This document shows, one piece after another, positions 27,128-36,334 of a DNA stretch of 50,247 nt; within the stretch, counting starts at the first letter, position 1, and each line of letters opens with the position of its first letter. The position numbers and the translations under genes were made by a program. Below the pieces are notes generated by a model that was not told the origin of the DNA, did no database searches, and saw only the letters and a program-made list of their open reading frames with translations. The DNA is from an uncultured Alphaproteobacteria bacterium (lineage in GTDB: Bacteria > Pseudomonadota > Alphaproteobacteria > HIMB59 > GCA-002718135). The stretch lies in the NCBI GenBank assembly GCA_902615625.1, contig CACMPM010000010.1, positions 1 to 50,247 of the forward strand. Reading direction: 5' to 3'.

Positions 27128-27959
27128 ACATATCTTTTAGACCGTCTCCAACTAAGTTAAAACCAAGTACTACAATTAAAATTGCAAAACCAGGAAACAA
27201 CGAAAACCACCAAGTGTCAGGTAGAACTGATGCTCCTTTTGCCACCATTGTACCAAGGTCAGGAGTGGGGGGTTGAGCACCTAATCCCAAAAAACTTAAT
27301 GAAGATCCAACAAGAATTACAAAGCCTAAATCAAGAGTTATCTTTGTAAGTAGTGAAGGAAGGCAATTAGGTAAAATTTCTCTAAACATAATATGCATTT
27401 TAGATGCGCCCATGATTTCAGCCGCTGCAATATAACCCTCAGTTTTTACTGAACGAGTAATATTATAAATCAATCTTGTGTACCATGGCCACCATGCCAT
27501 AGATACAGCTATCATTGTATAAAATAGATTGGGTCTGTCTAAAAGACCTATAATAGATAGTGCTAAAACTAAAGCGGGGATTGCTAAAAAAACATCTGTG
27601 ATTCTCATTAAAATCATTTCAGTTTTTCTACCAACATATCCTGCGCATAATCCCATTGTAACTCCAATTGGGACAGCAATCGCAAGAACGACAATTCCTA
27701 GTGTTAAAGAAATTCTGTAACCAAAAATTACTCTTGTAAAAATATCTCTTCCAATTTTATCTGTACCAAAAATATATGTAGAACTAGGCGGCTTGGATTT
27801 GTTTGCAAAATCTGTAAATGGCCCAACATGTTCTGGAAAAGGTGTTATAAATGGCGCAAATATTGCTAAAATTACAATAGTTGTTACAATTACAAGACCA
27901 ACTACAGATAAAGGATTTCTACTAAATTTATAAAAATATTTTGATTTAAAAAAATTCAT
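27111..27959 (-). CDS. Peptide ABC transporter permease (DppC type)
   Basis: A 282-residue inner-membrane permease with an N-terminal helix (VVGLVIVTTIVILAIFAPF), the conserved GTDKIGRDIFTRVIFGYRISL block, and the coupling EAA loop EIMGASKMHIMFREILPNCLP. The LGLGAQPPTPDLGTMV segment is a strong mark of DppC/OppC proteins. It follows dppB after one base. Confidence 0.95.
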   Translation of the reverse strand: MNFFKSKYFYKFSRNPLSVVGLVIVTTIVILAIFAPFITPFPEHVGPFTDFANKSKPPSSTYIFGTDKIGRDIFTRVIFGYRISLTLGIVVLAIAVPIGVTMGLCAGYVGRKTEMILMRITDVFLAIPALVLALSIIGLLDRPNLFYTMIAVSMAWWPWYTRLIYNITRSVKTEGYIAAAEIMGASKMHIMFREILPNCLPSLLTKITLDLGFVILVGSSLSFLGLGAQPPTPDLGTMVAKGASVLPDTWWFSLFPGFAILIVVLGFNLVGDGLKDMFDVDV

Positions 27960-27960
27960 A

Positions 27961-28977
27961 TCAATCCTTAGTAGTTATTCTAGGGTTTAAGAGTAATACC
28001 ACAAAATCAACAATCATATTAATAATTAGAAAGAATGTCGTAATAACTAATGCTGTTGCAATTATACCATTAAGATCTTTAGCCAGTATAACTTCAACAC
28101 CATATTTGGCCATACCAGGCCAAACAAAAACAGTTTCAACTAAAAATGCATTTCCTAACATAAAAGCAAAATCCAAACCGATTATTGTAACAGTAGGTAT
28201 TGAAGCTGGTTTTAATGCATACTTAGTTGCAATTCTATACTCACTAAAAGAGTATGATTTTGCAAACTCAATATATTGTTTTTCATAAACATCACTTAAA
28301 TTTGTTCTAGTTAATCTAGCGACATTACCAATAGCAGGTAGTGCTATAGCTAGACCTGGTAAAATTAGATGCAAAAAAGCATCACCAAAAACTTTGAAAT
28401 TGCCCTCAAGAAGAGAATCTACCAAAAGCAAACCAGTCACAAGTGTTGGAGGATCTAAAGCTTCATTCATCCTTTCTGAAACTGGTAAAATTGGAAACCA
28501 AAATGCAAAAATTAACATTAGTATTATTGCCCAAAGAAAACTTGGAGTTACAACTCCTAAAAGTGAAATTAATCTTGCAATATTATCAATAATACTATTC
28601 TTAAATTTTCCAGAAAGAATTCCAAGAGGCATTCCGATGAGAATCATTAATAAGCCAGACATTAATACTAATTCAAACGTAGCTGGAAAATAAGAAACAA
28701 TATCAACTAATACTGGTCTTTTAGTATAAGTAGAAATCCCTAAATCACCTTGAAATAATTTTTCAATAAAAATTCCATATTGAATAAAAATTGATTCATT
28801 TAAGTGTAAAGTTTCTCTTAATTGTTCAACCATTTCATCAGTAGCAAATGGTCCAAGTGCTATCCTAGCCGGATCTCCAGGTATCAGTCTTGCAAGACAA
28901 AAAATTACAATTGAGACACCGAAAAATACAATAATCGAAACAAAAATTCTTCTTAAAAAATATTGTAGAGTGTTCAA
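27961..28977 (-). CDS. Peptide ABC transporter permease (DppB type)
   Basis: A 338-residue permease with about six helices. The start FLRRIFVSIIVFFGVSIVIF, the LIPGDPARIALGPFA loop, GDLGISTYTKRPV and the EAA-type loop region are all typical of DppB. It heads the dppBCDF part of the operon and is separated from dppA by a 51-bp gap that holds a strong hairpin. It forms the channel with DppC. Confidence 0.95.
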   Translation of the reverse strand: MNTLQYFLRRIFVSIIVFFGVSIVIFCLARLIPGDPARIALGPFATDEMVEQLRETLHLNESIFIQYGIFIEKLFQGDLGISTYTKRPVLVDIVSYFPATFELVLMSGLLMILIGMPLGILSGKFKNSIIDNIARLISLLGVVTPSFLWAIILMLIFAFWFPILPVSERMNEALDPPTLVTGLLLVDSLLEGNFKVFGDAFLHLILPGLAIALPAIGNVARLTRTNLSDVYEKQYIEFAKSYSFSEYRIATKYALKPASIPTVTIIGLDFAFMLGNAFLVETVFVWPGMAKYGVEVILAKDLNGIIATALVITTFFLIINMIVDFVVLLLNPRITTKD

Positions 28978-28989
28978 TTTTATAAATTT

Positions 28990-29021
28990 ATAAAAAAAAG
29001 GCCGGTCTATAAAGACCGGCC
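28990..29021 (-). terminator. Intrinsic terminator (attenuator) between dppA and dppB
   Basis: A perfect 8-bp inverted repeat GGCCGGTC at 29000-29007 and GACCGGCC at 29014-29021 with a six-base loop. Read on the minus strand, the hairpin is followed at once by a run of eight T. It is a GC-rich outlier in this AT-rich sequence. Lying just after the dppA stop, it should end or reduce transcription before dppBCDF and protect the dppA mRNA end, giving more binding protein than permease. Confidence 0.9.
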
Positions 29022-29028
29022 ATCAAAT

Positions 29029-30627
29029 TTAATTTACTGCCATTTCTCTAAATGACAAGTTTCTACCCATTGTACCATACTGTTGTTGTGTACTAATTGT
29101 ATCTGAATTTGATACATTCTTAGATATTGGTTGAAACCCAACAAAGTCTGTTATGAATAAAGTAATAGCATTATCAATCATTACCTGATTGGCAGCTTGA
29201 TAAATTTTTATTCTTTCAGCTTCATTTGTTTCAGTTCTTCCTTTTTCTAATAGTGCATCAAGCTCTGGGTCATTAGCCCATTCAGCTGACATCCACGTAC
29301 CACCTCTTGAAGAGTGGAACTGAGCGTACATTAGTGCGTCAGGATCTGGTACATTCGCAAGAACTGAAACTACAGTTGCATGCGGAGTATTTTCCCAACT
29401 TGATACTTGTTCAGTAAATTTAGCCCAAGGTAAACCAGTTACTGTAGCATCATACCCTAGTTCCATAGCATTTGCTTGTAATTGTAAAGCCCATGGCTCT
29501 TCATATGGAACTTCAGCAATCCAAGCTAAATCAAGTGTAAAATCAGAAGGATTATACTTACATTTTGCTTGTTCAGCTTTAGCCTTCTCAATATCTCTTT
29601 CAATTGGAGCTTTGTTAGGATCGTATCCTAAAACTCCAGCAATTAAAGCTCCACTTGCTTTTTGACCAGCAACTAAATCATCAGTAATTGCGAAAGATTG
29701 ATAAAGAGCATCATAGTCATAAGCTAATTGTATTGCTCTTCGGCAATGAACATCATCAAATGGCGCTCTTCTATTATTTAGCTTGTTCATCCAAGATCCT
29801 GGACGATTAATTTTTACTAAATCAACACTATCTTCTTTTGAAAGTGCAGCAAGAACTTCATTTGGAAGCCACATACTTGAGATCTCATGTTCACCTCTGA
29901 GTAAAAGTGCTTTAATTGTAGCTGCTTCAACACTGTATTTAATAATTACTTCATCTGGTGCCTTTGCATTATGACCTTGAAAATAATCATCATTTTTAAC
30001 TAATACAGTTTTAACGTTTGGATCGTGTTCACTTAATTTATAAGCACCAGTTCCAGCAGAAGTTGATAATAGATATGCTTCACCGTAATCGCCATTATCA
30101 CCATAATTACCGTCAACAGTATTAGCTTGAACATCATCTTTATCAACAATCGCCAATCTCATTAAACTTGCAACTAGTGGCGCAAATGGTTCTGTTGTTT
30201 TAAACTGAACTGTACTTGCATCTAAAGCAGTAACACTTTCAACTGAACCAAAAAGGAATGAAAAACCCTGACCCATATCCATTAATCTATTAAATGAATA
30301 AACTACATCGTCAGCATCAAGTGTATTTCCACTATGAAATTTTACACCACTTTTTAAAGATACATTCAATGTGTTTGCATCTGGATATTCCCAACCAGTT
30401 GAAAGTAATGGTTTAAGTCCACTTCCATTTTTCCCTTCATCAACGAGAGCGTCATAGACATTAAATATAATTACAGAATCTATGTTATCAGAGAATTTAG
30501 CTGGATCAGCTTCTCCAATTGCTGCTTCGTCAGTTCTGATTACCGTTTTTGCACTTACAAATGAAAAAGATAATACAGATATTATTAGGGATAATAAAAT
30601 TGTTTTAAAAAAACTAATTTTTTTCAT
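29029..30627 (-). CDS. ABC transporter substrate-binding protein, family 5 (DppA/OppA type)
   Basis: A 532-residue periplasmic protein. The Sec signal peptide covers about 1-26 (Lys-Lys then a long hydrophobic stretch ending FVSAKT). The mature part has the family 5 layout, with VYDALVDEGKNGSGLKPLLS, the SGVKFHSGNTLDADDVVYSF motif at about 93-113, and CRRAIQLAYDYDALY. The ligand could be di- or oligopeptides, or a small amide; it cannot be told. The ribosome site is a perfect AGGAGG. An orphan hydantoinase B gene lies 114 bp upstream on the same strand, so they may share a transcript. Confidence 0.94.
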   Translation of the reverse strand: MKKISFFKTILLSLIISVLSFSFVSAKTVIRTDEAAIGEADPAKFSDNIDSVIIFNVYDALVDEGKNGSGLKPLLSTGWEYPDANTLNVSLKSGVKFHSGNTLDADDVVYSFNRLMDMGQGFSFLFGSVESVTALDASTVQFKTTEPFAPLVASLMRLAIVDKDDVQANTVDGNYGDNGDYGEAYLLSTSAGTGAYKLSEHDPNVKTVLVKNDDYFQGHNAKAPDEVIIKYSVEAATIKALLLRGEHEISSMWLPNEVLAALSKEDSVDLVKINRPGSWMNKLNNRRAPFDDVHCRRAIQLAYDYDALYQSFAITDDLVAGQKASGALIAGVLGYDPNKAPIERDIEKAKAEQAKCKYNPSDFTLDLAWIAEVPYEEPWALQLQANAMELGYDATVTGLPWAKFTEQVSSWENTPHATVVSVLANVPDPDALMYAQFHSSRGGTWMSAEWANDPELDALLEKGRTETNEAERIKIYQAANQVMIDNAITLFITDFVGFQPISKNVSNSDTISTQQQYGTMGRNLSFREMAVN

Positions 30628-30632
30628 TTTAT

Positions 30633-30638
30633 TCCTCC
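30633..30638 (-). promoter_or_regulatory. Strong Shine-Dalgarno site of dppA
   Basis: On the minus strand AGGAGG lies five bases before the dppA ATG. Most starts in this window have weak or no such site, so a full match points to high translation of the binding protein. Confidence 0.85.
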
Positions 30639-30741
30639 TAAAAAAAATTAAATATTGATAAATCTTAGAGGAATTAAAAAAGAATTCAATTGTATAATAT
30701 TGAACGTATATATGAAAAAATTGCTATTTTTTTTTGATTAT

Positions 30742-32454
30742 TTAATTAAATTTGAAATGTTTAAAGTTTTCTTCGACGTATTTTTTAGATAAATATTCTT
30801 GTTTTAAGTCATACTCAATTTTTTCTATTTTTCGAAACTCGGGATTTCCATACCCACCACCGCCACCAGTTAAAAAAATTATCTTATCACCTTTATCTAA
30901 TTTATATCCTGATTTCTTTGGCATAAAAAATTTATCTCCATTTTTTTTAATTACTTGTACGTTATTTGCTCTTCCAGCTTTCCCATCTTTTATACCCCAT
31001 GGAGGATTCTTTGTTCTTTCAACAACAGTCGTAATAAATGTTTCTTCAATCATTTCGAATTCTAAATCTAAACCTAAACCACCTCTAAATTCACCTGCAC
31101 CACAAGAGTCTTTAGCTAATTCTATTTTATTTATTAGCCAAGGATTTTTTGACTCCCAAATTTCTGTCGGAGAAATTCTAGTGCCAGCTGAATTGTGATG
31201 CATTGAAGTAACCCCATCACCATTGTAAAAACCACCTTGGCCTACAGGATGAGGAGCTCCGTCTGCCCAAGGTTCACCATCTTTTTCTCTTTTGCCCCAC
31301 CAAACTGCTGCAGCTAAACACCCACCACTACTTGCAGGAAATGCTTCAGGTAATTTTTCAGATAGAATTCTGTAAATAACTTCAATTACTTGTAAACCAG
31401 GCCATCCATTTAAAAAACAAGGAGCTGGAGAAACCGGATTAAACATAGTTCCTTTTTTTGTTTTAACAATTAATGGTCTAAAAAAACCTTCATTTGGCTG
31501 CTCCCCATTTCCTGCCATCATACTAAATGCAACACGGGCTTTAGAAACAGTTGATGGTAGAGGACAATTGATTGGTCCATTTTGTTGATCTGGTGCATCT
31601 GTAAAATCTAGAATTAAATCTGAACCTTTTACTTCAATAGATATTTTGAATTTCACAACACCTTCATCGACGCCATTACTATCCATCTGACCAAAACCAG
31701 AATATGTACCATCAGGAATTTTTTGTAAACTTTTTCTAACTAATTTTTCACCATGTTCATATATTTCTAAGACAGATGCATAAAATAATTCGTAACCAAA
31801 TTTATTTACAATTCTTTTTAAAGCATTTGCTCCTGCAATTATTCCATTTAGTTGAGCATTTAAATCACCCTCAATAGCCTTAGGTACTCTTGAATTGGCT
31901 TTGATTAATTTAAAAATATCTTCTTCTAATTTTCCTTTTTTATAAAGCTTAAGCCCAGGGTAAATTGTTCCTTCTTGAAAAACATCTACTGTATCTGTTG
32001 AATAAGGTTCTTTACCTCCTGTATCAAGCCAGTGAGCTTTAATTGCTGTATATCCTATTAGTTTGTTTTCTATAAAAACTGGCTTAACTAGTGCAGCATC
32101 CTGTGAATGAGAACCTGAACCATATGGATTATTATATATAATTATATCTCCATCAAAGATATTTTCTTCTCCCCCAACTTCTTTAACTGCTTGTTCTACA
32201 CAAAAACTCAGTGTCCCCATGAAACCAGGTAAACTTGGTGACTGTGAAAGCATACAATAATTTTTATCGTAGATAGCACTAGCAAAATCAAGAACCTCAT
32301 AAATGATGGGTGAAAAAGCTGATCTTACCAAAGCCTTTTTCATTTGCTCTGCTGCTGAATTGAGACTATTTCTAATTATTTCAGAAGTTATTGGATCAGT
32401 TTTAATTTTTTTATTTTTTTTTAATTCTTTAGATTGAAAAATATCAATACTCAT
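30742..32454 (-). CDS. Hydantoinase B/oxoprolinase family protein (B1)
   Basis: A 570-residue HyuB-type subunit. Conserved parts are DPITSEIIRNSLNSAAEQM, the YNNPYGSGSHSQDAALV segment, GQMDSNGVDEG, QQNGPINCPLPSTV, SSGGCLAA, the SCGAGEFRGGLG block and the terminal GGGGGYGNP. With an A subunit it would hydrolyse a cyclic amide with ATP. It is a close paralogue of the B2 gene at 34616, sharing long stretches such as KEPYSTDTVDVFQEGT, but lies inverted, divergent from A1 across 120 bp. No A gene is on its own strand; the dpp operon follows it. Confidence 0.92.
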   Translation of the reverse strand: MSIDIFQSKELKKNKKIKTDPITSEIIRNSLNSAAEQMKKALVRSAFSPIIYEVLDFASAIYDKNYCMLSQSPSLPGFMGTLSFCVEQAVKEVGGEENIFDGDIIIYNNPYGSGSHSQDAALVKPVFIENKLIGYTAIKAHWLDTGGKEPYSTDTVDVFQEGTIYPGLKLYKKGKLEEDIFKLIKANSRVPKAIEGDLNAQLNGIIAGANALKRIVNKFGYELFYASVLEIYEHGEKLVRKSLQKIPDGTYSGFGQMDSNGVDEGVVKFKISIEVKGSDLILDFTDAPDQQNGPINCPLPSTVSKARVAFSMMAGNGEQPNEGFFRPLIVKTKKGTMFNPVSPAPCFLNGWPGLQVIEVIYRILSEKLPEAFPASSGGCLAAAVWWGKREKDGEPWADGAPHPVGQGGFYNGDGVTSMHHNSAGTRISPTEIWESKNPWLINKIELAKDSCGAGEFRGGLGLDLEFEMIEETFITTVVERTKNPPWGIKDGKAGRANNVQVIKKNGDKFFMPKKSGYKLDKGDKIIFLTGGGGGYGNPEFRKIEKIEYDLKQEYLSKKYVEENFKHFKFN

Positions 32455-32574
32455 AACTATATTTCGATAATAATGATTTTATTCTACTTTTAATAAAAAA
32501 ATTTTCAAAATTAATAATATTGTCTGTTAATTATTCTTGAATTCTAAATAGCATCTGATAGCTTACTTTCTATT

Positions 32575-34611
32575 ATGTCATCAAGAATAGGAGTAGATAT
32601 AGGGGGTACATTTACTGATTTTATTGTTTATGATGAAAATGACAACAAAGTAATAATTGATAAAATACCAACGACTCCAGCAGATCCTGAAAAAGCAGTT
32701 ATTGAAGTAGTTAAAAGAAATTTAAATAAGGAACAGTTAAGTAATATTGATTTTTTCTTACATGGTACTACTGTTGGTTTAAATGCTTTATTAGAAAGAA
32801 AGGGATCAAAAGTAGGATTACTTTGCACAAAAGGTTTTAGAGACATTATTGAGATTAGAAGAGGTGATAGGGATGAAATGTACAATTTATTTTGGCAACC
32901 ACCACCGCCATTAGTTCCACGTTATTTAAGACTAGAAATTGAAGAGAGGTTATTTGCAAATGGGAAGGTTCACACTAATCTAAACATAAATGATGTTAAC
33001 GAGTCTTGTAAACATTTTATTGATGAAGGTGTTAACAGTGTTGCTATAGCTTTTATGAATGCTTATTCCAATAAAGAGCATGAATTACTTGCTAAAAAAA
33101 CTTTAATAGAAAATGGTTTTAAAGGTGAAATTTCATTATCGTCTTTGGTTTCAGGTGAATATAGGGAATACGAAAGAACAACAACCACAATAATAGATGC
33201 TTTCGTAAAAGCTAGAATGTCAAATTATTTAGATACTTTAAAAAATAGTCTTAATGACATTGGTTTTAAAGGTTCGTTTCTTTTAACTCGATCTGGAAGT
33301 GGTTCAATGACCTTTGATGAAGCAAGTGAAAGACCTTTTGAGACAATTATGTCAGGTCCAGTTGCAGGAGCAGAGGGTGCAGGAGAATTATCAAGGAAGC
33401 TTAAAAATACAAACATGGTTACTGCAGATGTTGGCGGTACAAGTTTTGATACTTGTTTAATTTTAGATGGAAGACCACAAATACAATTTGAAGGAAAAAT
33501 AGTTGGTTTACCTCTCCAATCTCCTTGGGTAGATGTTCGCTCAATTGGTGCTGGTGGTGGATCAATTGCCTACTTGGATGATGGAGGTTTGCTTAGATCA
33601 GGACCTCAAAGTGCTGGGGCTGTTCCGGGTCCAGCATGTTATGAAAGAGGTGGAAAACAACCAACAACTACTGATGCTGCTTTTTATTTAGGAATGCTTG
33701 GTGAAGGTAAACTAGCATCAGGATTACAATTAAATAAAAAACTAGCGGAAGACGCCCTGAATTCTGTTGGTTCAAAAATTAATTTATCAGCTTTTGATAC
33801 TGCAAAAGGTATTCTAAAAATAAGTAGTGCCAATATGGCTGATGCGATTAGAGAGATTACAATTGAACAAGGTATTGATCCTAGGGAGTTAAAACTTTTA
33901 GCTTTTGGAGGCGCCGGTCCTTTAATGTCTAATTTAATAGCTGAAGAACTTGAAATAAAAGAAATAATTATACCTCCTTACTCTGGTAATTTTTCTGCTT
34001 GGGGACTTTTAGGAGCAGATTTGCTACAGATGAATGCCAAAACTAAAATTCTACGTCTATCAGATGATGCATTAACTGAGTGTAACACCATTTTAGAAAA
34101 TTTATTCAAAGAATTAGAGGAAAGACAAAAAATAGATTTTACAGCTAATGAAAAAATAAAAGAAGTTGCTCTTGACATGAGATGGATGGGTCAAGAACAT
34201 ACAATTACTCTTAAAATTGATGATCATTCAGATGGAAAAATAAATTTAGATTCTGAAACGTTAAAACAAAACTTTATGAAAGAATATGAAAAAACTTTTG
34301 GAAGTAAATTAGATACTGTAGTCGAGGTCGTATCTACTAGAGCATCAATACGCGTTAATCTACCTAGAAAATCAGAGTCAGGAAAAATAGAAGAAGATAA
34401 TATAGAAATATCTTCAAGTACAATTAGTTGTTTTTCATTTAATGCTGATAAAAATTTAGAATTTAAAATTATTCCTAGAAATGAAATAAAATCTGGAATG
34501 TCAGGACCTATGATAATTTTGGAAAGTACAGCAGTTACTTATGTTGATGAAAATTATAGTATTAATACAGATGGATTAGGAAACCTAATTCTTAATAATA
34601 AGGAGAATTAA
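32575..34611 (+). CDS. Hydantoinase A/oxoprolinase family protein (A1)
   Basis: A 678-residue HyuA-type ATPase subunit of the ASKHA fold. The phosphate-binding start is GVDIGGTFTDFIVYDE, followed by HGTTVGLNALLERKG, the central DVGGTSFDTCLI, the GAGGGSIAYLDDGG and GPQSAGAVPGPACY segments, and ELKLLAFGGAGPL. Members include N-methylhydantoinase, 5-oxoprolinase, acetophenone carboxylase and caprolactamase; the substrate is not decided by motifs. It starts a four-gene plus-strand operon (A1-B2-A2-B3), with B2 four bases after its stop. Confidence 0.93.
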   Translation: MSSRIGVDIGGTFTDFIVYDENDNKVIIDKIPTTPADPEKAVIEVVKRNLNKEQLSNIDFFLHGTTVGLNALLERKGSKVGLLCTKGFRDIIEIRRGDRDEMYNLFWQPPPPLVPRYLRLEIEERLFANGKVHTNLNINDVNESCKHFIDEGVNSVAIAFMNAYSNKEHELLAKKTLIENGFKGEISLSSLVSGEYREYERTTTTIIDAFVKARMSNYLDTLKNSLNDIGFKGSFLLTRSGSGSMTFDEASERPFETIMSGPVAGAEGAGELSRKLKNTNMVTADVGGTSFDTCLILDGRPQIQFEGKIVGLPLQSPWVDVRSIGAGGGSIAYLDDGGLLRSGPQSAGAVPGPACYERGGKQPTTTDAAFYLGMLGEGKLASGLQLNKKLAEDALNSVGSKINLSAFDTAKGILKISSANMADAIREITIEQGIDPRELKLLAFGGAGPLMSNLIAEELEIKEIIIPPYSGNFSAWGLLGADLLQMNAKTKILRLSDDALTECNTILENLFKELEERQKIDFTANEKIKEVALDMRWMGQEHTITLKIDDHSDGKINLDSETLKQNFMKEYEKTFGSKLDTVVEVVSTRASIRVNLPRKSESGKIEEDNIEISSSTISCFSFNADKNLEFKIIPRNEIKSGMSGPMIILESTAVTYVDENYSINTDGLGNLILNNKEN

Positions 34612-34615
34612 TTTA

Positions 34616-36331
34616 ATGAGTAGTGAACTTCATCATTATAAATGTGGCGTAGATAGAAAATCAAATAAAGCAGAGGTTGATCCAATTACAACCCAGATAG
34701 TAAGAAACTCATTAAATTCTGCTGCTGAACAAATGAAAAGAGCGCTATGCAGAACTGCAATGTCTCCTGTAATTTACGATGTATTAGATTTTGCTGGTGC
34801 TATTTATGACAATCACATGAGACTTTTAGCTCAGGCACCAAGCTTACCATTGTTTATGGGAACTTTAAATTTTTGTATTGAGGAAGCAGTTAAAGGCGTT
34901 GGGGGAGAGTCCAAACTCAATGAAGGTGATATAATTATATATAACTCACCTTATGGTACTGGTTCACACCCACAAGATGCTGCATTAGTTATGCCAGTTT
35001 TTTTTGATGGAGAATTAATAGCATACACCGCAATTAAAGCTCATTGGCTTGATATAGCTGGAAAAGAACCATACTCAACAGATACAGTTGATGTTTTTCA
35101 AGAGGGAACCGTTTACCCAGGTGTTAAACTTTATAATAAAGGCGAATTAGTTGAGGACATTTACAAAATGTGTATTGCTAATACACGAGTTCCTAACTCT
35201 GTTGCAGGTGATATTAACGCTCAAGCAATTGGAGTAAGAGCTGGTGAAAGAGCATTAAAGAAGATTGTCGCAAAATATGGTTTAAAAAAATTTAGAGATA
35301 CTACTGAAGCAATCTTTGATGCTGGTGAAATGATAGTTAGAAACTACTTAAAGAAAATTCCTAATGGTGAGTATGTTGGATCAGGACAAATGGATAGTAA
35401 TGGTGTTGAAGAAGGTACAGTACCATTTGATTTGAAAGTAATTATTGAGGATGAAAAAGTAATTTTAGATATGTCAAATGCACCACCTCAACAAAATGGA
35501 CCTATAAATTGTCCTTTACCTTCAACTGTATCAACAGCTCGTGTATCTATGAGTATGTTAGCCGGAAGTAATGAGCCACCTAACGAAGGTTTTTTTAGAC
35601 CAATAGAGGTTATCACTAAACCTGGAACGCTGTTCCATCCTATTTCTCCTGCCCCATGTTTTTTATATGGTTGGCCTGCTTTACAAGCAATAGAAGTTTT
35701 TTATAGAGCTCTTGGAACAAAGTTCCCTGAAAATGTTCCAGCAAGTAGCGGAGGTTGTATAAATGGTATTGTCTGGTGGGGCATACGAGAAGAAACTGGT
35801 GAGCCTTGGGCAGATGGGGCTCCTCATCCAGTTGGTCAAGGTGCAAGTCATTTTGGAGATGGAGCAACATGTCTTCATCATGCAGAGTCAGCAACTAGAT
35901 TTGCTCCAGCAGAGGTTTGGGAAAATAGAAACCCTTGGTTGATAAATAAAGTTGAACTAATTCAAGACAGTTGTGGAGCCGGAAAAAATAGAGGAGGTTT
36001 GGGAGTTAACTTTGAATTTGAAATGTTAGAGGATTCTTTTGCAACCACAGTTTGTGAAAGAAGTAAACTACCTCCTTGGGGTTTAAACGGCGGTCTTGAA
36101 GCTCTGCCGAATAATTGTTTTTTAATGGAAGATGGAAAGACAAATAGAGAAGTTCCAAAAGCTACTAGAGTTCCAATTAAAAAAGGTAACAAAATATTAC
36201 TTCAATGTGGAGGTGGTGGCGGATATGGAGATCCAAAAGAAAGAGATCATAGCAAAATTATTGATGATGTAAAACAGGGTTATTTATCTGAAGAATATGT
36301 AAATAAATACTACCCAAATGTTAAATTATAA
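34616..36331 (+). CDS. Hydantoinase B/oxoprolinase family protein (B2)
   Basis: A 571-residue HyuB-type subunit, the natural partner of A1. It shows DPITTQIVRNSLNSAAEQM, YNSPYGTGSHPQDAAL, GQMDSNGVEEG, QQNGPINCPLPSTV, SCGAGKNRGGLG and GGGGGYGDP. Compared with B1, the N-terminus is about eight residues different and the rest is co-linear, so the two come from a gene duplication. An AAGGAGAA ribosome site lies just before the ATG. A2 starts three bases after its stop. Confidence 0.93.
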   Translation: MSSELHHYKCGVDRKSNKAEVDPITTQIVRNSLNSAAEQMKRALCRTAMSPVIYDVLDFAGAIYDNHMRLLAQAPSLPLFMGTLNFCIEEAVKGVGGESKLNEGDIIIYNSPYGTGSHPQDAALVMPVFFDGELIAYTAIKAHWLDIAGKEPYSTDTVDVFQEGTVYPGVKLYNKGELVEDIYKMCIANTRVPNSVAGDINAQAIGVRAGERALKKIVAKYGLKKFRDTTEAIFDAGEMIVRNYLKKIPNGEYVGSGQMDSNGVEEGTVPFDLKVIIEDEKVILDMSNAPPQQNGPINCPLPSTVSTARVSMSMLAGSNEPPNEGFFRPIEVITKPGTLFHPISPAPCFLYGWPALQAIEVFYRALGTKFPENVPASSGGCINGIVWWGIREETGEPWADGAPHPVGQGASHFGDGATCLHHAESATRFAPAEVWENRNPWLINKVELIQDSCGAGKNRGGLGVNFEFEMLEDSFATTVCERSKLPPWGLNGGLEALPNNCFLMEDGKTNREVPKATRVPIKKGNKILLQCGGGGGYGDPKERDHSKIIDDVKQGYLSEEYVNKYYPNVKL

Positions 36332-36334
36332 TAA

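Noticed and set aside
30752-31198. Long frames antisense to the hydantoinase, PutA, ychF, prs and xsc genes.
   Set aside because: They lie fully inside well-supported genes on the other strand, lack motifs and have the Pro/Ser- or Leu/His-rich composition of shadow frames.
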